64,000 nucleotides of DNA from Erythroxylum novogranatense. Its lineage: Eukaryota; Streptophyta; Magnoliopsida; Malpighiales; Erythroxylaceae. This document shows positions 48,341 to 59,406 of the stretch, piece by piece (positions within the stretch are counted from its first letter, which is position 1; every line of letters starts with the position of its first letter). A program made the position numbers and the translations under genes. The stretch spans positions 66,222,523 through 66,286,522 of the forward strand of contig CM057228.1 in NCBI GenBank assembly GCA_029891385.1, in the 5' to 3' direction. The notes under the pieces are model-generated. The model worked only from the letters and a program-made list of their open reading frames with translations, made no database searches and was not told where the DNA came from.

Positions 48341-48845
48341 TGGAGGACTTGAAGGAGAGCTAGTTGTAAATGGTTACACTGATGCTGGTTTTCAGTCTGA
48401 CATAGATGATTTCGAGATCGCAATCGGGTTTTGTGTTACTGTTTGAATGGAGGTGCGATGAGTGGAAAAGTTCAAAGCAAGACACATTGCTGATTCTACA
48501 ACAAGTCGAGTACATTGTCGCCTAGGATGCGCTAAGGAAGGCTGTATGGATCAGGAAGTTCATCACAGAGCTTGGAGTTGTTCCTAGCATTGCAAGTCCT
48601 ATAGACCTTTATTGTGATAATAATGGGGCTATAGCACAGGCTAAGGAACCAAATTCGCATCATAGATCCAAACACATACTCAGACGCTTCCATTTGATTA
48701 GAGAGATCATTACAAGAGGAGACGTGAAGATATGCAGAGTGGGCACAGATGACAACATTGTCGATCCACTTACTAAGCCTCTTCCATGCCTAAACATGAG
48801 AGTCATCGAGGTCTATGGGTATTAGATATCGTGATTGGGCTAGTG
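48340..48845 (+). pseudogene. Element C RNase H remnant
   Basis: Mixed-frame sequence with GYTDAGFQSD near 48370 (first aspartate), ADSTTS where the catalytic glutamate region should follow, and DLYCDNNGAIAQAKEPN at about 48607-48655 with the next aspartate. It ends ADPLTKPLP-like (DPLTKPLPC) just before the polypurine tract. Confidence 0.83.
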
Positions 48846-48846
48846 C

Positions 48847-48857
48847 AAGTGGGAGAT
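48847..48857 (+). promoter_or_regulatory. Polypurine tract of C
   Basis: AAGTGGGAGAT directly before the 3' LTR start TGTTAG. Confidence 0.92.
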
Positions 48858-50281
48858 TGTTAGTAGTGTGCCTAGGCCAATGAACATTTGTGATTCATGT
48901 ATTAACATTATGATTTGTTAATAATATATTGTGAGGTATTCATTTTATATATGCATGTATTTCATTTATGTAATGTGATTTACATTCCATGAATGGTATT
49001 AAACTTATGTCATCAAGTATGTGACTTGATAGTAAAACCATAAGTGTTATAATACTATTCTAGACTGTTCCTAGTCGATCATTATTGGTGGAACAATAAT
49101 GAATTAAGGCTAGTATGTGTTACGATTGATGATCACGCTTTTATCGATCATGGATATGAGATATCAAATCAGAAACATGGATATATGTTAGAGAACATAT
49201 ATTGGACCGACCCACATAAAGAATACTACATGGTTTCATGTCATTAGTGATTCTTTATATGGTTTGACTTTAGTCCTTTGACCTGAAGTCATCATGGTTC
49301 CCTACATGAGGAATTTAGTGTTTTGATATTAGACTAAGTTATTTTTAACCGAATAATATATAGTCTTATGTTGGATACTAAATGAATCATGCGGAGGATG
49401 TGAATAGCGTAGATGGGATTTGTACCTCTCTTAAATGAGAGAGATATCATTTGGGCCTCTTGATAAGTGTGACTGAAGAAATGCATGGCCGTGCTCAAAT
49501 GAATTGATGAAGAGTCATCAATGTCATTTGTTATAATCAGTCAACTTGGGGATCAAGAAACTATGATTAATCAAAGGTTGACATGTACCATGCCTTGTGA
49601 TTAATCTTGATATCGTGTTACAAAGGATTGAGCCTATAACCATAATTCTGAGTTAAATCGGATTATCGATCCTCATTTGATTTGGGTAGTCATAATGTCT
49701 TGCTAGAGGCCGCTTATGACTTATGGGTCTTGAAGTGTAATCAAGCCCATTGCCAACATCAAATGAGCCTCTGTGGTCGCATACAAAGAGTGATGTGATG
49801 CAGGCTTATTCTCTTGGGCCTAATTTATTAGGTGTTGAATAAATATATTTAGGTATATTTATTGGGCTAGATTTAATTAAGTTATCGGGCTTTTATTATA
49901 TATGATATAATGGGCCGAAACTTAATAGGGCCTGAATGAGATTAGGGTTTCTCTATAAATAGAGAAGCTTAGGTCTTATTAGGTTAACGACACAATTGTC
50001 AGGAAACCCTAGCCGCCATCCGGGAGAAAGATCGATGCGGCGTTCGAAAGTTTTTCAGACGTGCTAGACACTACTGATTCGACTGGATCGTGCATGCTCG
50101 TGTGGATACCGGTAGAGGACATTAGCGATTTGCAGTGTCTTGGAATCTGAAAAAAAAGAAGCAATCCACCCACGAAAATAAGGTATTTTCGTTAATCCTC
50201 GTGTTTTTGATTATACGTGATATTTTTGTATGGTCTTTTCCGCAGCGTATTGTGAATACTTGGACCATACGCGATCCAACA
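48858..50281 (+). repeat. 3' LTR of element C (1424 bp)
   Basis: TGTTAG to CCAACA, near-identical to the 5' LTR. TATA box at 49954-49962. The differences cluster around CG-containing words, including loss of the 16-bp palindrome (about 50047-50075). Confidence 0.94.
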
Positions 50282-50286
50282 AACAC

Positions 50287-51242
50287 CGGCGCTGTAGTCA
50301 ACCGATGTATCAATTCCTCAAAACTCCTCTGGCACTCATCTGTCCAACTGAAAGCCACACCTTCCTCAAAAGTCTTGTCAAAGGGGCGGAGATCACTGAA
50401 AACCCCTCGACAAACCTCCGGTAATATCCTGCCAATCCGAGGAAACTCCTCAACTCTGACATGCTCCTCGGAATCTCCCAACTCCTCACTGCCTCAATCT
50501 TGTGAGGATCCACCCGGATATCCTCACCAGACACGATGTGGCCTAGGAATACCACCTCATCCAGCCAAAATTCACACTTAGTGAATTTGGCATACAACTG
50601 TCTATCCCTCATAATCTGCAACACTATCCTCAGATGCTCCGCATGCTCCTGCCTAGACCTCGAGTACACTAGGATATCATCAATGAATACGATCACAAAC
50701 TGATCCAGGTATGGCTGAAAGACCCTATTCATCAAGGCCTCGAAGGCTTCCGGGGCATTAGTCAACCCGAACGGCATCACTAAGAACTCAAAATGCCCAT
50801 ACCTGCTCTTGAAAGCATTCTTAGGCACATCGGCCTCTGCGATCCTCAACTGATAGTATCCGGATCTCAAATCCAACTTGGTAAACACTTGAGCTCCCTG
50901 CAACTGATCAAATAAATCATCGATCCTAGGAAGTGGGTACTTATTTTTGACTGTAACCCGATTAAACTGCCTATAATCGATGCACAGCCTCATAGTCTCG
51001 TCCTTCTTCTTCACAAACAACACCGGAGCTCCCCACGGTGAAACACTCGGCCTGATGAACCCCTTATCTAACAACTCCTGTAACTGAGCCTTAAGCTCCC
51101 TCAGTTCCACCGATGCCATCCTATACGGAGGTATTGATATAGGAACGGTACCTGAAACGAGGTCTATCTCGAACTCTGTCTCCCGATCCGGTGGCAAACC
51201 CGGTAACTCCTCGGGAAACACATCTGGAAACTCCCTGATCAC
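50287..51242 (-). CDS. Element B reverse transcriptase, 310 codons open
   Basis: Open frame 50310-51242 with [40 protein letters not shown] (61-80), [10 protein letters not shown] (87-96), motif [11 protein letters not shown] (123-132), catalytic FIDDILVYS (186-194) and [17 protein letters not shown]. All catalytic aspartates are present. A frameshift near 50370 changes the last residues, and the copia insertion then removes the link to RNase H. Upstream, one stop splits it from the protease. Confidence 0.93.
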
Positions 51243-51800
51243 AGGGACATCCTGCAGACTCTGCTACACTCTGGAGTCCACCACATGGGCCAAATAAGCC
51301 TCACAACCCCCTCGCATCAATCTCAGAGCACTCATGAATGAGATTATCCCGTTGGCATCGCTGACTAACACCTCAAATCATGACCCTCGGTTGACGGGAG
51401 ACTCAATACTACCTCCTTGGTATAAAATCCATAAGAGCCCTATGGGCGATGAGCGATCCATCCCAAAATCAGATCAATCTCTCGAAGGGGCAACACAATC
51501 AGGTCTGCACTCAATACCGCTGAATCAACTCGAATCGGACACCCCTTGCAGACCTCACCTAAAGCAGTAGTACTACCCAAAGGTGTACTCACCTGCAACC
51601 CATACTGTAACATCTCCCTATCCACATGCAATCTACATGCCACATGCGGTGCAATAAATGAATGCATGGACCCTGGATCTATCAATGCATACACCTCAAT
51701 ATCTGAGAGTAGAAGCAAACCTGCAACCACATCGGGAGAATCCTGGGCCTCCTACCTGATCATGGCGTAGACCCTGCCCTGGAACTGCGGCCTGCTGCCT
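51243..51800 (-). pseudogene. Element B protease remnant
   Basis: The frame 51440-51730 has YALIDPGSMHSFIAPHVACR, the chromovirus active-site form (D-P-G), then VCKGCPIRVDS. The conserved ILGMDWL is disrupted: the frame gives DLILGWIAHRP, so a small deletion or frame change lies near 51450. A stop also lies between this and RT (about 51265). Confidence 0.87.
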
Positions 51801-52870
51801 CGTCTCTCGGTTCCCATAAAGGACTCTCCGCCTCTACCTCAGGCTCTACCTCGGCCCCTAAATCCAGGTTCACCGCTACGACTCTGCTGCACCGTCGAGC
51901 TACTACCAGCTCTCCCACTAGTGGCTGACTGAACTCCCAAAGTCAAAGGACAACTCCGAATCATATGATCCATAAATCCACAGGCTAGACAAGCTCCTGT
52001 CACTCTCCAGCACTCTCCACTGTGCCTCTTATCACAATACACACAAACTGGCAAAGCCTGTCCTGCCCCTCTGCCACCACTACTGCTGCCACTACCAATC
52101 TGCCCAAATCTCCTCTCTGACCAGAACCCGACTGTCTGAATTCCCTGCTGATCTGAATCTGCTCTGGCGTCTCATCAAGCTCCTACCAGAGCTACCCTAA
52201 CTGTTACTGGATCGCTTGCCTCCAGAGCCCTGACCAGTCTCAGCTCGGCTCTGTCTCGAGTCGCCTATCCTCACTAAGTCTCTCAACTCCACAAATGTGC
52301 CCATATCTGACCGGGCTAACCTGGTACGAATCTCCAGATTCAGCCCTCCCTCAAATCTCCGACACCTATCAGCCTCAGAGGCAATCAGAACAGACGCATG
52401 TGCTGACAGCTCATTGAACTTGACCTCATAATCGGCCACTGACATCGACCCCTATCTCAGCTCAAAGAACTCTTGCATCTTCATCTCCAAATAGACCTTG
52501 GGTATGAAATTATCTCGAAAGACCCTCAGAAAATCAGCCCAAGTCAACACACAAGGCCTGGTGGAACTACCCGGGACGGTCTTCCACCACTGATAAGCTG
52601 GACCCTGTAGGAAGGAAACAACATAATCGAAGCGCTCCTCAGGGTCGCAATCCATCTGATCTAGGACCCACTCGGTCCTCTCCAACCATCCCTCAGCCTC
52701 CGCAGGGTCTGTGCTGCCATAAAAGTCCACAGCCCCCTACTTATGCAGACGATCATACCTCCGCTCCCGTCTCATGGGAGCTCTAGGAGGCTGCTACTCA
52801 TACAGAGGCACTGAAGACTCCCTACTCGCTCCGACTGATCCTTGGTCAGCTGGTTGATCAACTTGATCAC
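51801..52870 (-). pseudogene. Element B gag, broken into several frames
   Basis: Frame 52452-52730 has VDFYGSTDPAEAEGWLER-type gag start and YQWWKTVPGS; 52197-52445 continues MSVADYEVKFNELSAHA. The zinc knuckle is at 51839-52054: CVYCDKRHSGEC (CX2CX3HX4C) plus a second CLACGFMDHMIRSC. Stops at about 52448 and 52195 split the protein. It would form particles and bind RNA. Confidence 0.9.
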
Positions 52871-52974
52871 CAAAGATGGATGACCTACAATAAAACCACA
52901 ATTCCGATCAATTTCTTGCTTTTCTTACAAAATTCAAGCCTAAAATATACTATGCCCAAAAGATGCCAAACCAT

Positions 52975-52986
52975 GCTCTAATACCA
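52975..52986 (-). promoter_or_regulatory. Primer binding site of B
   Basis: Minus strand TGGTATTAGAGC differs by one base from the iMet complement TGGTATCAGAGC. Confidence 0.85.
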
Positions 52987-53604
52987 CCTAATGTAGCGCC
53001 CCCTCACCGTAGAGTATACATCGGGGCGCCCGTAGGTCGTGCCGATGCATAACCTACGACGAGGGTGCACTACGATTCGATCATTTCTATACACCTCGTG
53101 GCATCAATATAAGAAAGCAGTAATATCACATTCATTAACTTTTAAAACCTCAAAGATCCCTTTTCATTCATTTCATAAAACCGTAAGTACATCATCAATC
53201 ATATACATACACTGTACAAGCCCAAAAGAACTAATACAACTCCTAGATAAGTCATCCACAAAATATCCCAAAAGATCCCGGTTGATGAGACACATGGGCC
53301 ATGCTCCTCTCGCCGGCACTCACAGCAGGAAAAGTCTCACTGATCGGAGCTAGGAGTCACTCTATCACTGTCCTGAAAAATAGATGCAATGTTGGGTGAG
53401 TTTGCGAACTCAGTGAGAAACCATCATCGATGGTTCACCCAACTCATGCATGGACAAACAATTCACGCTATATCGTACATATATCCCAGACAAGAAATCA
53501 CATGCAGTCAAATTCACTTTTATAGGGCGATATGCCTTTCACACAATTCACATTTGAACATTCATATATGCAATGTACATGTGACTCGTTCATTTTCTTT
53601 CGTT

Positions 53605-53763
53605 GTTGTGACCGTGCGCCTGAGCTCATATACGTTGAGCCATTGGCTCTGAAAATATTGGGCTCAAAAGCCTAATCGTTGAGCATAAAGCTCGCAAATC
53701 GTTCAGCACGAAGCCGCTGCGTTGAGCTTAAAGCTCGAATACGGTGGCTACACCGGTCACAAT
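53605..53763. repeat. Hairpin array, B 5' LTR
   Basis: GTTGTGACCG (53605-53614) and CGGTCACAAT (53754-53763) enclose the same GAGC and GGGC dyads as the 3' LTR, but two of the five stems are damaged (about 53660-53675 and 53704-53716). Confidence 0.8.
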
Positions 53764-54357
53764 CGCCTTTATCGATCATCTTGTTATGCATGTATGCATA
53801 TGTCCAATTACCATACATGCATCACACTAAATCTATATATGCCTAATGCTCACCAATTGAAACCAATTATAGCAATTTATACACAATTAACACTACTATA
53901 GCATAGCAGTCAATTATTTGAACACCTGTGGTCCGAAATCAATCAAATCAAACACATAGAACCCATCCTTAACTCCACATGGCATATTGCATAGAATTAA
54001 ACACATATAGGTTGAGAAACCAACTAGGTTACTCACCTGAGAACTTCCGAGCTACTGCCTGGAAGTCTCGCCTACGTCGGACAATCGGCGGTCTACTGGC
54101 ACCTCTATAACAATCAAAACATAATAACATTACTAATTGTATCAATTCCAATGTTCAACGATTCATAAGAATCAAATAATGTACGTACTATACATGTTAT
54201 GGCATTTCCGACACAAATCCGAATTTCCCGATCTCAAATTCTAATTCCCGAATTCATAATCTCCAAATTGAATTTAATCCATAACTAATTGAATCATCAA
54301 TTGCCTAAATCCCAAATGTTTAAAACCTCAAATTTCAATTTCGGAATTCAGCATTCC

Positions 54358-54526
54358 TCGCCGCGGCGAGCTCCCCTTTCCTTGCGCCTTCGCCGCGACA
54401 TACGCACGCCTCGCCGCGGTGAACCACGCGTCTTTCAAGCGACGCATCGCAGACATCGCGACGTCTTCTCCAGCTCGCCAGCGGCATGTTCTTCGTCTTG
54501 TACAGAAGCGTAATCGCAGACACGCC
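54358..54526. repeat. GC-rich variable island in B 5' LTR
   Basis: Contains CGCCGCGGCGAGC, CGCCGCGACA and TCGCGACGTC dyads. It is about 40-50 bp shorter than the counterpart at 38859-39076 and aligns only in its edges (GCATTCCTCGCC and AATCGCAGACACGCC). Confidence 0.8.
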
Positions 54527-55604
54527 GTAAAACCCGAAATTTCAGATTTTAATCGATAACAACTCCAAATCCAGATTATCTCCTTTCAAACCACTCCTAA
54601 ATAATTCCATACATATCATACAACTAATCCTTAACTTCTATTTCATCAAACAACCATTATTCCCAAAATTTCAACCCTAAAATCAACGAAAATAACCATC
54701 GGAAACCCTAAATGTCAAATCCTCAAATATACAAATTAAATCATCCAAATAACTCTATAAACCAACCAATCAAACTATATAGGGCAAGAAAGAAGTAACT
54801 TACTTGATTAATAACCTCAAATCTTCAAAGATCATACAAATCCAAGCTCATCTACACCCACGGCAATCACCAAACTCAAACCCATCTTCAACTCTTCTTT
54901 ACACAATCCAAAGGGAATGATTCAAGGATGGAAGAGGAAACCAAAAGCAAGGAGAAATCACAAGGAAGATCCACGATGGAGAAGAGAAAACAAGGAGCAA
55001 TTTCTTTTCAAAGGAAGAAGGAGGTGTCATGGAAGGAAATTTCAAAGATTAAGCTTTATATATTAATGGATTGCTAAGCCTTGTTTGGCAATTTCATTTG
55101 CCACAAGTCCGAATCCGAACCACCTCGAATCAGTTTCTAATTCTAATTTCTCCCGAATTCTAATGGCTAAATCCTAATTCCTCGAATCAAATTTCTAATC
55201 TATCCGAGCCATTGGATAATCAATTTCGGAACCGAAAATTCAATTAACCAGTTATTGATCAATTTTTCGGTCCGAGCCTATTGCTCTGAAAATTCCAGAA
55301 AAATTTCTATAAATCCTCAAAAATAAAAACTCATAATCGTATACTCTAATCTCATAATTCAATTTCTTAACTTTCATTTCTAACTCAAATTCAATTTTTG
55401 AGCCTATTATGACCTAATTATCACACATGCCTTAATCATCTCCAAATCTAAATTTTCCAAATCAAATCGGAAATATGTCATACATATATGTACGTACAAA
55501 TGCCAATATAATCATTTCCAATTATACATAAATAAATCATGCATGAGCATGTCAAATATGTATGCAATGAGCTGTACCCATCCTATCGGTGACGGGATGT
55601 TACA

Positions 55605-55722
55605 GGTCCCACTTCTGATTAGCTCTTCCTGGATACACAGTTGACACCTCTTCATATCTTCCAGGACAAACACTTGAAATGTGCATCACCGAACCACAAT
55701 TGTCACAACTGGGTGCAGTAAT
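55605..55722 (-). pseudogene. Element E gag fragment between B and F
   Basis: Minus-strand frame includes a zinc knuckle CDNCGSVMHISSVC (CX2CX4HX4C) followed by PGRYEEVSTVYPGRANQKW. It adjoins B through the duplicated GGTCC, so it is the piece of E gag upstream of 32631. Element F starts at 55723, right after GTAAT. Confidence 0.88.
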
Positions 55723-57324
55723 TGTAATATCCCATCTCCGATGGGAAGGGTATTTTAGTAAATTGGGACGGGGACGGGTTAGGAGTATTAAATTATAACT
55801 CGGCATGAACATAGGTCATGCAGCCTCTATAAATGGTGAGTTTTGCACAGGCATATAGTCATACATGCATTCATGACATTTCTCGGCCTAAGTGTCTAAT
55901 TGTGATCTTTCGTGAAATTGGTGTGACAATGGGATTTGAAAAATTATTTGGAGTGCGCCATAGAGTGTTTTACATTTTTAGGGATTTATGGAAATTTTTC
56001 TGAATTATTGGAGAAAATTTCGCATCGCAAAATCGCCAGTACATGGCCTAAAAGTGTTTTTGTAGTGAAAGTGTGGTTTTCGTGTTTAAAAATTATTGGG
56101 AGTGGACTGTCTTATGTTTTACAATTTTGGGCAATTTAGGTAATTTTCAAAAAATGATTGAGGAAAATTTCCGGCAATTCCGGATCGAAAAAAATCACCA
56201 ATTGGCGAACCCACGATTTTGATGGCGAAAATTGCTATGCAATGGCACTACAATATTGGGTATATTATTTTGGGATTAAAATGAGGCCATTGGACTTGAT
56301 TGGGTGAATTTTATTAGGGTTTAATCTTATGAAATGTTATTTTGTCTTTTCCTAATTTGACTTTTCTTCATTCTTCCTCCTATGGCCAAGTGTATAAGTC
56401 GGCTACTTCATTGTTAAGTAATAAAAGGGAGGCTTTTTAGTGCTTTAGATATAAACCAACCGAAACTTCATTCTTTTCAAGCCCTCCATCGTTTTTCTTT
56501 CTTCTTCCTTTAAGAAAATCCTAAAATCTTAAGAGTTCTCTTTCTTGCCATCAAGTTACTTCTTTACTTGATGATGATGATGCACATACATGGTGTTAGA
56601 AGTGTGTTGGGAAGGTGTTAAGTGAGCCTAAAGAGAGAATTGAAGGTTGGAAACTTAAGTAGGTAAGGTTTTAAGTTTGTTTTAAGGAGGCTTTACTTAT
56701 ATAGTATTGAATCATGGTTGTTAGATGTATTGAATTAGAGTTATGGTGCATTTATTATGATTATTGATCCATGATTTGAATGAAAATTGTAGATGGAATT
56801 GGTGGGTATAAGGCTAGGTTAAGTATGGTTTGATAAAGTGAACATGAATGATGTGGTTTAGAAGTGTTTTAGCTTGATTTTGATTGAATAGTGATGATTA
56901 ATCTTGCATGGAAATGGAGAGATGAGGGCTGCCAACTTAAGATGGTAGTTCCTAGTAAATGTATGAATATTGTAGGTACTAATTTTGTGTTTAAATGAGA
57001 TGCCTATGGTAGTAGAAATTGACTTGGTATGATAGGAAGTGAATTGGTGAAGTAAAGCTGAAAATTGATTTTTGAACTAGTATACTGATTCGATCATAAC
57101 TCATTGTTTAGATATGCAAATGAGGCACGGTTTGTGCACACTTAAACTTTGGGATGTTGGCTACATTTTTGTGTGAAATAGGTGTTGTCAAATTGTAACT
57201 CTAATAGGTTGAAATTTGGCATGGAAAGTTACTGTTTTATTGCCTGTGAACAGTAACCGAAACCATACCCTATGAGCTTTGCTGATTTTTCTAAATTAAT
57301 TGGTAGGGAACTAGGAAAAATCGT

Positions 57325-58200
57325 CTTCATGGAAGTTGAGGCATATTGAGTTAGCTTTCCATTGCCACTGATCTTGCTAATTTTAGAGGTGTATATTGAG
57401 AGATATGAACTGTTTACTATGGACTGGTTTTGGGCATGTTGATGAAACCTAGTCAAAGTGTTGATTTTGTGAGCTTTCTGCTTGGGAGCAATTTTAGCAA
57501 TTTTTGTGGACTGAATTGGTGTGAGTGATCTTCTGCAAAGTTGAAGAGGAAGAAATTATCTTGAAAATGAGATATGGCATATAATTTTTAGAGGTCAGAG
57601 TTTGGAGTTATGATTTTACAAAAACTGATCCTGCATTAGGTTAGGAATTGCTGATCATGGCAGTAACTTGTATGACAGTTTTGAAATAGTTAGAAATTAA
57701 ATTGGAAATTGAGTTCTTCATGAAAATTGAAGTTTGAGGATTTATCTTTTCAGGGGTATAAAGTTCAGATTTTTCTGACTTGTGTACAGGGAGTTATGCT
57801 TCTTATAAGTTTACTGCTCAAATTGAATGATTTCAGGGACAGCAACATTGAGTGAATTAATTGACTTGTGTAGAAATGGAATTTGATTTTGGGTTGTTCA
57901 TGAAAGTTGTATATGACATTGTGAACTTATTGAGCATATTTATGTGGTAATTTTTGACTGAATAATCAGAGAGTTAAGGAATTTGTAATGTACTGTTCTG
58001 TTTTAATGGGATTTGAGTAGGCAGTAGCTTTGAAGGGATTTTTGACACCCTTAAGGGTGAAATTGAATTTTATGGTCTTCTTGAGAATTGTAGAGGGTCT
58101 CATGATCTTTCCAACGAGATATAGTGGTTAATTTTCTGAATTGTGTGCAATGAATTATGGGTGTTGAAAAATTGGATTGGAAATTAGAAAAAAAAAAAGG
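57325..58200 (+). repeat. Five degenerate copies of a ~185-bp module in F LTR
   Basis: Each copy starts with a form of CTTCATGAAAGTTGTAG, followed about 30-40 bases on by a TTTCCAATGATAT-like word and then GAGTTATG-like sequence. Starts are 205, 186, 180 and 181 bp apart. Three related copies occur in L1. Confidence 0.7.
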
Positions 58201-58214
58201 GGAAAAAGGAATCA

Positions 58215-58345
58215 CCCCGGTCACTAGGGCGACGCGTCGCCCTAGTGACGGGGCGAAAAAGGGGCCGAGTCGCTAGGGCGACGCGTCGCCCTAGCGACGG
58301 GGCCGATTAGGTCAGCCCCGCTGGGGCGAGACGTCGCCCCCAGCG
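58215..58345. repeat. Three long GC-rich palindromes in F LTR
   Basis: 58220-58249 is a perfect 30-bp palindrome (arm GTCACTAGGGCGACG). 58269-58298 is another perfect 30-bp palindrome (arm GTCGCTAGGGCGACG), differing by one base with the matching change in the other arm. 58319-58345 is a near-perfect stem (CGCTGGGGCGA / TCGCCCCCAGCG, one bulge). Confidence 0.95.
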
Positions 58346-59227
58346 AGGCTGATCCCTTTTTCTTTTTTTTAATTTATTATTTTATTATTTTTATTTGGTA
58401 ATTGATAATTTGGGATTTCATACTTCTTTTGTCAATTTCTTTTCCGTCCGACGTCCGATTGACCTGATTCTTGAGGCATCGGATTCGTTGAATATTTAAT
58501 TTCATTTTGTGAGAAATTGGGAATTTTTGGACGGGAAATTGACAGGGCCGGTAATGGAGCCTTTAATCCTTTATTTTGTTTAATTGGGGACTGTAGAGGT
58601 CCGAATGCATGCGACCGTCGCCAATAGGTTTCTAATTTTAGACGGATTTTGTTATGGGAAATTTGGATTTAGGGCGGAAAATTCATGAACATGCATATTT
58701 CACCTACATGTGCACAAATTGCATCTGTGATCCGTAGTGACTCGTTCTTTCTCTGTTTCTTATAGAGGCCCAGTGGGCGTCGTCCACCGACGGACGGAAA
58801 CTTCCCGCATTAGCTCGGAAGTAATAGGTGAGTAATCTAGTTGGTTTCTCAACCTTATGTGTTTATTAATTATATGCATTGATTGCCGTGAGGATGCGAG
58901 GATGGATATATGTAATTGATTGTTTTGATTGATTTGGACCGTGGGTGTTGAAATATGGGATTAATGATATTGAAGTGCAAATGAAAATAAGTGCGTGAGA
59001 ATGCATTAGTCAATTGGATTGTAAATGTGATAGATTAGTAAATTGGATTGGAAATGTGATAGTGAAACGAAAGGTAAATGCATGGAATGAATACCGGACT
59101 GAAAGTCCGAGAACATTAGAAAATGATCAGAAATAGTAATTAATTGGAATTGGAAATAGAAATGCGATAATTGGATATTGGAAAATGTCATGTGCATTCA
59201 TGCATGGTAAATGATCAGATAATTGCA

Positions 59228-59406
59228 GTTGTGACCGGTGTCGCCACTGATTTCAGAGCTTTAAGCTCAACGCATAGGACCTCGTGCCTAACGTATTCCG
59301 AGCCTCGGCTCGATGACCAGGGCTATGCCCAACGTTTCGGGGCTTTAAGCCCAATGTTTCAGAGCCAATGGCTCAACGTATATGAGCTCAGGCGTACGGT
59401 CACAAC
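59228..59406. repeat. Hairpin array enclosed by a perfect 10-bp inverted repeat, F LTR
   Basis: GTTGTGACCG (59228-59237) and CGGTCACAAC (59397-59406) are exactly complementary. Inside: GAGCTT-T-AAGCTC (59256-59268), CGAGCC-TC-GGCTCG (59299-59312), GGGC-TAT-GCCC (59320-59330), GGGCTT-T-AAGCCC (59340-59352), GAGCC-AAT-GGCTC (59362-59374) and TGAGCTCA (59383-59390). Another weak stem lies at 59275-59290. Confidence 0.9.

Larger units (their letters stand above)
42133..50281 (+). mobile_element. Element C: Ty1/copia retrotransposon inserted in B
   Basis: LTRs 42133-43547 and 48858-50281 (TG...CA), primer site, gag remnant, protease, integrase, RT, RNase H and polypurine tract on the plus strand. 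The 5-bp duplication AACAC is at 42128-42132 and 50282-50286. By eye the LTRs are about 97-98% identical, so the insertion is fairly recent. The coding region lacks most of gag and has frameshifts. The clade is not certain (a Tork/TNT1-type copia is possible). Confidence 0.95.
32632..55604 (-). mobile_element. Element B: Tekay-like Ty3/gypsy retrotransposon with two nested insertions
   Basis: Minus-strand element with 5' LTR 52992-55604 and 3' LTR 32632-40158, flanked by GGTCC at 32627-32631 and 55605-55609. Gag, protease, RT, RNase H and integrase with a chromodomain-like tail are all recognisable. It is split by copia C (42133-50281) between RT and RNase H, and by L2 within the 3' LTR. Without these insertions it would be about 9.9 kb. 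Confidence 0.95.
52992..55604 (-). repeat. 5' LTR of element B, uninterrupted
   Basis: Plus-strand ends TGTAGC (52992) and TGTTACA (55598-55604), 2613 bp. It shows the empty L2 insertion site near 54055, the hairpin array (53605-53763), the GC-rich island (54358-54526) and the TATA-like site (55054-55062). Confidence 0.95.
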
